Positions 24,256 through 33,385 of a stretch of DNA of 64,000 nucleotides are shown piece by piece. This DNA comes from Thamnidium elegans (lineage: Eukaryota; Mucoromycota; Mucoromycetes; Mucorales; Mucoraceae): NCBI GenBank assembly GCA_025201345.1, contig JAIXMG010000026.1, positions 372,001 to 436,000 on the forward strand, read 5' to 3'. The notes beneath the pieces were generated by a model. It saw only the letters and a program-made list of their open reading frames with translations, searched no databases and was not told the DNA's origin. The position numbers were made by a program, and so were the translations under genes. Position 1 is the stretch's first letter; the number at the start of each line of letters is the position of its first letter.

Positions 24256-25481
24256 GATAATAATAAAAAAAGAAAAAAGAGAAAAAAATAAAAGCGCAGG
24301 GCATTTTAACACGTACTTTCGGCATTTGTAATTGAATTTCGCGGGAAGAGAAAAAATTACTTGGAAAAAGAATCTGATCTCTCCTACATTTGAAGGCAAA
24401 AAAACGCGTTTTACCCCTCGAAAGAATAAAGCTTTCGTTAGTACTTCTGAATAAAATTAAAAAAAAAATGAATCATTTGACTTGAGGCACCTTTACCGAA
24501 GTAGCTTTGATTATATATAATGCCTAAAAAGAACATTATTTAAATAAAGTGTTTATTTTCGCAATGAATGTACCATAAAAAAAGGTGATGATTTTAAATA
24601 CAGGGCATGTCATGATAGGTTGAATTTTATTGCATTATTTTGCTACTTTGAGAAAGTTGTATCACAAAGGATTATACTTTTTAAAATAAAAGCTAAGGAA
24701 TGCGATGAAGTATTTATTATAATTGAATATAATGTGTAATGGAATAAGAGATAATATATAGGATATAAGGTAATTGTTACTAACTGTTCTACCTCGCTTC
24801 GATATGTTGGCTTTCGTATAAGATCCCTTCTTTGAGGGGATAGAACAGTCAATATAGACGTCAGTTAAACAATTGAGTTGTTTTCGACAACCCATACGGC
24901 TGATTGTAGCTGCGTATTATAACAAAGATGCAAATACTACAGCAAATAATTCGCTATAAAAGGAACCTTATTTTTTATCGTAATTAACTCTCCATAATAT
25001 AAAGGATTATAAGATATGTTTTATATATTTTATATTAGTTTAATCTGTCACACTATCACACTTGAACTTAATTTTCCCCTTATTATGCGAGATTGCACGA
25101 AAAAGAAGTCACACGTGAAAAATGATAACTTCCCACGACACTTAATTCTACCACACCATCCGCTATGAAGGCCCAGTTGTCCCTTGGTATCTGCTTCTTA
25201 AAGCCTCGAAGGAGGCTTTGCAATTACTGTCGCACTGTCGTCTGATTACGGTCAGCTTCCTTGACTTGGAAATCCGGTCAAGAATAGGCCAACTTGAGGG
25301 TTTTCTTGAAAAAGAAATTTAATCAAGAGTTCTATACTTTATAGACAGCTTTGACTACTCTGGTAGACATAACGAAGGTCGCTATTGTTATTACGGTCGC
25401 TCTATCTCTGATTACGGTCTGCTTTGTTGGTGTAATAATAGTACGATGAAGAGCTGTTGGTGCTTCTGCTGTGTTAACTAG
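24256..25481. other. Intergenic region, left flank of piggyBac relic
   Basis: SND1 promoter (A/T tracts 24262-24300) followed by AT-rich DNA. Between about 25110 and 25480 the base composition rises in GC and may be decayed transposon sequence upstream of the recognisable piggyBac part, but no frame is open. Nothing else recognised. Confidence 0.45.
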
Positions 25482-25934
25482 CCAAGCTCTCCTTTTCATG
25501 ATATCATGAAAACCTATAGATGGGAGAATCGTTTTCTTGCTTTTGTTTTTGGTATTGCAGAGGCTAATGCTTTTAGCTGCTTTAAAATATGGGGCACATT
25601 TGGAGGAAGTGATCTTCTCCATTCTGATTTCAAAAGTAGACTTGCATTTTCTCTTCTTGAGAAGGTAAACAAGATGAAAAATGACCATGAAGTCATTCAA
25701 CCTTTGCGTTCTCGTATTTCTACTAGAAGTCAAATAGTTTCTAGTGTTCACAAGCATGTGTCACTTTCACAAGATACTAAACGCATCAGAAAAGTGTGTA
25801 GATCTTGTCCACAAATCACTGGTGTTAAACGCCAAAAAGTTGGATTCCGATGTGCGTGTAACCTGGATGCCATGTGCAAGAAATGCCATCAGCAGCACTT
25901 TTCCGAAGAGTATGCCAAAAGTACGAGGCTCTAA
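25482..25934 (+). pseudogene. piggyBac-like transposase, C-terminal relic
   Basis: About 150 codons with an open frame: FHDIMKTYRWENRFLAFVFG and IAEANAFSCFKIW (end of the DDE_Tnp_1_7 domain), then a Cys-rich tail CRSCPQ..RCACNLDAMCKKCHQQH. The Cys/His spacing fits the zinc-binding tail of piggyBac transposases. A stop codon precedes this segment and the catalytic Asp region is not seen, so this is a truncated copy. Family and domain assignment come from motif resemblance. Confidence 0.75.
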
Positions 25935-26022
25935 TTATTTTTTAAAGTATTCTTAAACTGTTCTCGCTTTTTTTTTCTCGTAAAATAAACATTTCTCCCC
26001 TTACAAAATAGTTTCGAAGTAA

Positions 26023-26224
26023 CGGACCAAATGGTCCGCTACATTTTTTTAAAAATCAACCATTTTCGCTTAGTGACAAGATATAGGCAAAAACAGCACA
26101 ATCAAGCTGAAAATTTATACAGGGTTAGGTGAAATGTTATAAAATACTATGAAGGCTGTTCAGAAAAAAAATCGTTTATTTAAGAGAAGTTTAAGCGTTA
26201 TTTATGAACGGACCATTTGGTCCG
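26023..26224. repeat. Pair of 16-bp palindromes flanking 170 bp
   Basis: CGGACCAAATGGTCCG at 26023-26038 and CGGACCATTTGGTCCG at 26209-26224. Each is a near-palindrome and the two are exact reverse complements of each other. They lie just downstream of the piggyBac relic and may be its subterminal repeats. Confidence 0.75.
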
Positions 26225-26423
26225 TTTGCGGAGAATAGTACTTGTTAATTAGCAGTTTGGGCGTTATCACATTATCTGAAACACCATATTACCTTCTCAC
26301 AGAATCTTCCGGACAAAGTGTGACCTTCTTTTTGTATATGCGAACAATGTATATATAATATAAGGTGTATATGTTTATATATTTTTTACGCCTTTTTCTT
26401 GTTTCCTTTACTTTATATTCCAA

Positions 26424-27979
26424 ATGGCAGAAAAAGTTATTTCTTATTTAAAAACTGTTAAATTTTCTTCATGGGACTTTACAACCTGTATCAATATTAT
26501 CAAAGAAGACTTAAACTGTGATAATGAACAAGCATATGCACATTTAGATAATATACTTAAGCAACAATTTGAAAGTAATTCTACTATCAAATCTTGGATA
26601 AAAGATTGGAAAAACTTGATTAAAAAATATGAAAAATCGAATGGTTCTGTTGCAGGTCCAAGCATACAATCACAAACTAATATAAATACTGTTAATCAAA
26701 TGACTCAAAATATAAATACACCAGTTGTTGGAACTAAAAGGCAAAAAAGGTAAGTACACTATATGTATTATTATAACACAATGCACTAAAATACTCCCAG
26801 TACTATTGATGACCCATTTGATAGTGAGCCTATCGAAACATCCTTTAATCAAGTATTTACATACATATATGAAACAGTTCTAATAGAAGTATGTAAACTA
26901 ATGATATATTTTATTTTTTCTAGCGCAAGAGTTTTATAATTGAAAAAAAACCACAAGTATATCAGTTTAGTACTCCTAGTACATTTATCTCTTCCCCCAA
27001 CAAACCAACAATCCAATCTGACGATAGGGAAAAACTTAAACAATATTTTGACATTTGTATAAAATCTGATAAATCTTTTCTCTGTTCAGATGGTTTAAAG
27101 AAGCAGTTTGATACATACAACATTGACAACAACCGAAATGCCAGTTTGAATAGACATCAGCATGAACTGGACTGGTTAAGAAATATATTTAAAATTGAAT
27201 TTGAAAATTTCTTGGAAGATACGATCATTTTATCAAAAAAATACAGTAAGAATGAGTTAATCTCTTTTATGAAATATACTTTTATCGATTTTCATGCAAA
27301 TTGTCAAAGACCAGTACCAGTACCTATTAATAATGAACGAACCATTTACGTCGAGTTCTTCATTCCAATGTTTAAATATTTTGCTAATTTTACGAAGACT
27401 CTCGCTTTTACTTGGTGTGAAAAACAATTGAATTCAAGCTCAATTTGGTACATGCTTTCGGATTACAGTAAACCAGGAATCAATAGAAAGTTTGTAGATG
27501 GAATTGGTACTGATATTTCTAGTAGTAAAGATATTTTAATTATTGAATCGTCTGGATATAATGATAAAGAAGATTTTAAACATATGCTTGAAGATACACT
27601 TAAAAACCTTAAAAATGGATCAGACAGTTTAAAATACTTAATTTCACAATACAAATTTGCTTCATACAGTACATTTAAAAAGGTAACAGTTTTTTCCATT
27701 CAAATAATTCAAACAACTATGACATTAGTTGCATATTCCGTATCTACACCTGAAAAATGGCAAGCAGTTGAATGTCGTTCTGCTTCTGTACCGCTTACTT
27801 GGGATGACAGAGAGGATTTTATAAAAGTATTTGAATTATTTACTTTTTTACTTGAAGAATTGAAGAATCAAAAAGAAAATTTTAAAGCTTTAAAACAAGA
27901 ACATTTAGGTATAAGTTTTGTAACTACAGGACAGTCTGTTGAAGATATCTTAGTACATAATTTAAAAGAAAATAATTAA
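26424..27979 (+). CDS. Unknown protein, intact three-exon gene
   Basis: Exons 26424-26749, 26801-26852 and 26924-27979 close in frame: 1434 nt, 477 residues. I do not recognise the family with certainty. The N terminus (1-75) is a compact helical module (MAEKVISYLKTVKFSSWDF..), followed by an Asn/Gln/Thr linker with a basic KRQKR patch (a possible nuclear signal) that spans the first intron. The main domain (about 190-477) is mixed alpha/beta, with DGIGTDISSSKDILIIESSG at its centre and a beta-rich stretch VTVFSIQIIQTTMTLVAYSV. The spacing D..(14)..ExS is reminiscent of the D-ExK core of PD-(D/E)XK nucleases but lacks the lysine; this is only a hint. Residues near VECRSASVPLTWDD look conserved-type. 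It sits in a transposon-rich island, so it may belong to a lineage-specific repeated family. The second intron begins GTATTT. Confidence 0.75.
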
Positions 27980-28234
27980 AAAACATTAGTTTTATTCAGT
28001 TAAATAAAGATAACAGTTAAACCAGTATTTATTATCTTCTTATGGCATAGGGTAGAATGTTTGCATTGAATAAAAAATTGACATTTCAAATTGTTTAGCA
28101 AGCCAAAGCCTTCTTAAAATATAGTTCTTATTCCTGAATCTTTCCGGTACACTGGATACAACGTTATTAAAAATAAGGTCTCCTTGAAAAGAAATGTATG
28201 CATTTGACAATTAATACCATTTACAGTGTCCAGC
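27980..28234. other. 3' flank of the unknown gene
   Basis: AT-rich sequence without recognised features, leading into the tandem duplication. Confidence 0.4.
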
Positions 28235-29654
28235 GTCCCCTTTAAAAATAAAAAAATTACTGTAGTAAAATGTATATGTATTTCTGTATTTATATCTTAC
28301 TTTATATCAAACCTAGAACGGCATTTAAATAACAGCATATAACTTACAAACAAATACAGTATTCTTTAAACCTGGACATACATCAAAGTACCCTTCCTTC
28401 CTATCAATTGATTTCCAGTAGTCACTTGATAACGGATGATTCAAAATCACTATTCAACGATTATCAGAAGCTGCCTCATGCTGGACAGACCCAAGAACCC
28501 CCAGCTCTATTAAAGAGCCCGAATTCAAGGAACCTTCAGACTAGGTCAATGGCCAGTACTTTCATCCGTTTCCTCCCATCTTTATGATTTCAGACGACAC
28601 TAACTCGATTATGGATAACACCAGCATGTTACTTTTCAACATAATCGGAAGCTGCCTCATGCTGGACAGACCCAAGAACCCCCAGCTCTATTAAAGAACC
28701 CGAATTCAAGGAACCTTCGTGTCTACGTCAAAAGCCTTTTGCTACGATGAACCAGGAGATAAAGAATACCATATTCGCTCAACAAGTTGTTAATGTAATT
28801 ATAATTAAAAGCCATCCCAGGGTGAAAGTTTGCTATAGTAAAATTAGGTTAGCATATATTTTGCCTTTTTTTTTTTTATAGACTTATTATATACGCATAT
28901 ATACCTTTAAATGTATACAGGATTATTTTCATTCTACCAGAACAGTACCTGGTGGTCCCTTTAAAAAAATAAAAAAAATTACTATAGTAAAATGTATATG
29001 TATTTTTGTATTTATATCTTACTTTATATCAAACCTAGAACGGCATTTAAATAACAGCATATAACTTACAAACAAATACAGTATTCTTTAAACCTGGACA
29101 TACATCAAAGTACCCTTCCTTCCTATCAATTGATTTCCAGTAGTCACTTGATAACGGATGATTCAAAATCACTATTCAACGATTATCAGAAGCTGCCTCA
29201 TGCTGGACAGACCCAAGAACCCCCAGCTCTATTAAAGAGCCCGAATTCAAGGAACCTTCAGACTAGGTCAATGGCCAGTACTTTCATCCGTTTCCTCCCA
29301 TCTTTATGATTTCAGACGACACTAACTCGATTATGGATAACACCAGCATGTTACTTTTCAACATAATCGGAAGCTGCCTCATGCTGGACAGACCCAAGAA
29401 CCCCCAGCTCTATTAAAGAACCCGAATTCAAGGAACCTTCGTGTCTACGTCAAAAGCCTTTTGCTACGATGAACCAGGAGATAAAGAATACCATATTCGC
29501 TCAACAAGTTGTTAATGTAATTATAATTAAAAGCCATCCCAGGGTGAAAGTTTGCTATAGTAAAATTAGGTTAGCATATATTTTGCCTTTTTTTTTTTTA
29601 TAGACTTATTATATACGCATATATACCTTTAAATGTATACAGGATTATTTTCAT
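28235..29654. repeat. Tandem duplication of a 0.7-kb unit (two near-identical copies)
   Basis: Copy 1 is 28235-28932 and copy 2 is 28955-29654, separated by 22 bp. They differ by only a few bases, mainly in A-tract length and C/T changes near the start. Each unit itself contains two copies of a core of about 70 bp (starting GAAGCTGCCTCATGCTGGAC; at about 28468, 28648, 29188 and 29368). On the minus strand the core is open and would encode SLIELGVLGSVQHEAAS. A further degenerate piece of the unit follows at about 29745-29825. Confidence 0.92.
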
Positions 29655-29744
29655 CTTTTTATATTAGCAGTGTAGTATTCATTCCCGCAATATATTTCTG
29701 GTAGTTGCTTGAAAATTGGACATTACCAAATGCTATGATTTCAG

Positions 29745-29825
29745 ACAAACCTAGATACCCCCAGCTCTATTTAAAGAACTAGGTCAATGGCCAATACTCT
29801 TCTTTATAATTTCAGACGACATCAA
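29745..29825. repeat. Degenerate third partial copy of the 0.7-kb unit
   Basis: Shares ACCCCCAGCTCTATT and, slightly later, AGGTCAATGGCCA and TTTCAGACGACA with the two full copies, but with internal deletions. Confidence 0.7.
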
Positions 29826-30109
29826 TATAATAATAGGAACAAAACTAATCCATATTTTTCTTTTTTGGTTGGCCCCGATATACAAGAAGAAAATAAACTA
29901 AGCTAGCAACGCCCACTTCGTATACTTTCAAGCAAAACACCAATGTTCTAATTACGACATAAGAATGATTTAGGCTGTTAAACACCCGTCTGACGTAAAA
30001 CTTATTTTTTTGGCTGAGGAGTATGAATTTTTAAGGTTATAATTTCCTTTTTAATGGTGGAGTATTTTTTTTCCAAAAAGAGGGGGTAGTATTTTTTTTG
30101 CTTGGGAAC

Positions 30110-30262
30110 AGCCTAAGGGTTTTATGATTTGGGATTCCACCCTTAAATCAAATAGTGGTAATAAGGGTGTTAAAGCGGGGGACCGAAGAAATTCTGGAGA
30201 AATCCACCCTTAAATCGATCCTACCCTTAAATCAGCTCACCCGTAAATAGAGCCGCTACTGT
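30110..30262 (-). mobile_element. Mariner/Tc1-like terminal sequence with subterminal repeats
   Basis: Read on the minus strand, the block begins TACAGTAGCGGCTCTATTT at 30262 and then contains three more copies of a GATTTAAGGGTRG-type motif (plus strand ACCCTTAAATC at about 30142, 30210 and 30225, and a variant ACCCGTAAATA at 30240). A TA dinucleotide followed by CAGT is characteristic of Tc1/mariner ends. No opposite end or transposase was found within reach. Confidence 0.45.
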
Positions 30263-30837
30263 ATTAGCTTATCTCCCCCCCCCCTTTTTTTTTTTGGCTG
30301 TTACACTTTTTTTTCTAGTTGGTCATCAGTCAGCTAGTTCTTTTGGGCTAGCAAGTATGTAATGTTTCCTTTGACAATGGTTGTATCTGGACCGGCTTAC
30401 TATTTTATTAAAAAAACATGGGTCAAGCCTTGAAGTTTAGCTCAACCCCTAAAATAAATTGTTTAAAAAAAATGGCTGACAAACTAAGCATGGATCATTC
30501 GTTATATTTTGAAAGACGCAGTGCGTATAAGAGTGGATTTCGGCTACATATTCGTTCTTTTTGCTTTAGCTTTTGAAAAGAAAATCACTTTAGAACACTT
30601 GCTCATTTGGTGGCTACATATAACATCTAGAAGTATCTTTATATCACTTTTTCGACAGGTGATTGCAAAAATCACCTTAAACCATTAAAAACGCCTACTT
30701 TTTTTTTGTAGTGAGTAATGAGTTGAGTTCATTCACTTTTTAATGTACGTACAACTCTATGGGAGTAGCTCTACATAAGAGTTGTGTCCTTCCATTTTTT
30801 TTTTCAAGAGATAAAAGGGGTAAATATAAAGTACTGT

Positions 30838-33385
30838 TTATTTATTTTGTTTAAATATGGATTTAAACCTAGACTTCAAATCATCTTCAGTAGTAGCATT
30901 GGTGTTTCTTTTTACACTACGAATATAATCATCTTCTTCCTTAAGAATATATGGCCCCTTCAAGATATTTCTGACATCAGAGTTCAGAGGAGCTTCTTTT
31001 ATAATTTCGACATTGATAACTAGTATCTCTCTAAATACGAGCATCATAGATAAAATAGATAGTAAATGACTAATTTCAGAGATGCTTGGTGGCACTGTAT
31101 ATTCGGATAATCTAGTTAAGCGAGCTAGATAACCAAACCTGAAGTCGCAGATATCGAAAAAAGCTTTGAATTTAAATGTTGTTATTCCTAATGATACTAT
31201 TTTTTCATTTTTTGGCGATCATAATTACAGCGACCACAAGGTAGCTTGGCAATTTTAAAATGTCTTTCTTCAATTATCTTGACGCCATCCTCACTTGCTT
31301 TATCCTCTTCAACATCATTAACAGTTACTAACATGTCGACTCTAGCACCCATTTTTTTTTTGCCTTCAGCTTCTCTGTTGACGGGACAGTTCTTGAAACA
31401 TTTTTTCTGTCGCAACTTGAGTACAAGTGAAGAGTCGCTCTTCTAAATACGCTCCGTCAGATAATTTGCATTGATTGGTATTTTTTAATAAACTCAGACC
31501 TAAATTTACTGCCATGAACCTGAGGAAGGATCATTAAATAATTTGATATTCTGATTTTTCCCTCATTGGGACCTTCAGTCAAAACGCTTCATTATTTCGT
31601 CAAAGTCAAGGGCAACAGCCAGGTCAAATTCTTCAATAAACTTTTTGTTTTTTAAACCATCATTTTTTCGCGGACTATTTGAGCTTTCGGCTTGTTCTTT
31701 CGTTCTGGTAGCCAAAATTAAACTTTTCGTATAAATAAAGAGCTTGCTCTAACTTGGTATTTATATCTTACCTTTGTTGTCAGTATTCTTGCTTTTCTGG
31801 TTCTAAAAAAAGGGAATATTAGCTACAGCTCCAAAAGTTGAAACTAAGACTACTTACGATATTATTTGAAAAAGTTTGGTTTAAAGGGTTATAGCACTAA
31901 GGCGAGAAAAATGATAAACCTAATCAGCAATGATTGCAGAAGCAATGGAATGATTGCAGCATCAGTGATGATTCACTTTAAAATTATCAATAAGATTGAA
32001 GTTCCTCTAATTTTTTTTTTTTTTTTTTTGCTTACAAAAAATAGTCATTTGAAATAAAGGTGATCTCAATCGTTAGTCCATCACTGATGATAAATTTATT
32101 AGTGAATAATACTTTTCTTTTCATATCACTGACTTACTGTTATATTTAATATTCTGCCCAGTGAAGTACTATATATGCGGACTTTTTTTTTTTTGAAGCA
32201 TCATTGTAACTTCTTTATTTTATTTTTTCTCAATACCGCCGTCAACCACAATTGTAAAAAAACCTCTACGGATTATCTATTAGAAACATTGAGACTTTTA
32301 TTAACTTCAATACTACAAATAGTTACAATAAACATCACTTTAATGATAAATCAAGCTCTGATGATAGAGAATTAGCATCAGTGGTAATCCCAATTATCAG
32401 TGATAAACTTTAATCGCTGATGATTACAATAATAAATTTATCATTTCTTCTCGCCTTAGTGTAATTTGTCTGGTTTTTTATAACCGTAACTTTCTCCTTG
32501 CTTGATGAAACCGCTGGAGGAAGTTCCCTAATGAAATAAAAGAGAAAACATAAGAAAACAGTTGAACGTATTTGTTTTGGAGAAAAATAAAAGCGTTACT
32601 CACCAATCGTCAAGAAGCTCTTTAGCTTTTAAGCGATGGCTATGTTTACTGTGGTTTAATATAGTCTCAAGCTCCTTTTTAACAACAAAAGAAATAAAAG
32701 AGCGTTCTTTTTTGGGGTACAGCTCCTCGACAGACTCAAACACCTTATCCACGGTCCAGAGCTGGGGTGATTCCTCTTCAAAATAGCTAAGCAAAGAGAA
32801 AAAAAAAGAGTTGCAAAAAAACGCGCTTTATCTTTTTTTTTTCCGGCACCGAGACGCCAAGCGCGAGTAGTACAAGTGATTACATTAGAGGTCTGATCAA
32901 AAACATTACGCCGTAGTATGTTTTGGATAAAAGGTAAGCTGGAAACGGAGTATTTTCGAAATAAAGGGGATGAACAGCCATCAAGTAATAGTGGGCATAT
33001 CCCTCGCTATTGAAGAGCGTTTTGTTGGAGGCCGAGATCAAGCTTGCCATGACCATCAGTGCTTCCGGGTTGCTGCAGAGTATTAAAATATATATTTGGG
33101 GGGAATGTGACAGTTAATAAACGAAGTGCCTATACCTCGTATTGAGAAAAATTGAGCTTTTGTGAAAAATAAATACATGCTTAACGTGCCATAATTTAGA
33201 AATTAATGTATTGAATACCGTAGCTCGTCCGCTAGTGGAAAGGTTATGTGTATTGTGTACGGTGATGGAATACCTGATAAATATAACCATTGCTTAATAT
33301 GCTGTATTTCGTAGTGAAATGCTCGAACAAATAGGGCGTCCAAGATATCAAAGTGGTACTGAATTCGCATTATCAATAAACACAA
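30838..33385 (-). pseudogene. Decayed multi-exon gene, broken by a MITE-like insertion
   Basis: Minus-strand coding fragments run in consistent order: 33203-33385 (SGIPSPYTIHITFPLADELR), about 32850-33060 (YSVSSLPFIQNILRR..RAWRLGAG, with an in-frame stop), 32600-32800 ending at a good GTGAGT donor, a continuation at about 32465-32528, then beyond the MITE 31590-31740 (EEFDLAVALDFDEIMKRFD), 31197-31415 (MGARVDMLVTVNDVEEDKA) and 30838-31170 (AFFDICDFRFGYLARLTRLS, FREILVINVE). Several stops and frame changes interrupt it. I recall the KMGR.xDLLV and RRxxxP..SWxLGxG style from a repeated family of hypothetical proteins in Mucorales, but its function is unknown. Exact exon limits are uncertain. 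Confidence 0.55.
31898..32462. mobile_element. MITE-like element with terminal inverted repeats
   Basis: About 565 bp. The left end is CACTAAGGCGAGAAAAATGA and the right end is its inverse (..TCATTTCTTCTCGCCTTAGTG), giving 14 perfectly matching terminal bases and about 24 with one indel or mismatch. The interior is AT-rich and contains several copies of a short ATCA(C/G)TGATnA motif (ATCAGTGATGAT, TCACTGATGAT, ATCAGTGATAA) at about 31960, 32082, 32368 and 32395. No transposase is encoded. Flanks carry TA on the right (TA after GTG) and TAG on the left, so a TA target duplication is possible but not exact. It interrupts a coding remnant on the minus strand. Confidence 0.8.

Noticed and set aside
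25332..25757. 141-codon minus-strand frame
   Set aside because: Antisense to the recognisable piggyBac transposase tail.
28235..29654. CRISPR-like array
   Set aside because: The repeats are two long tandem units, not short direct repeats with unique spacers, and the genome is eukaryotic.
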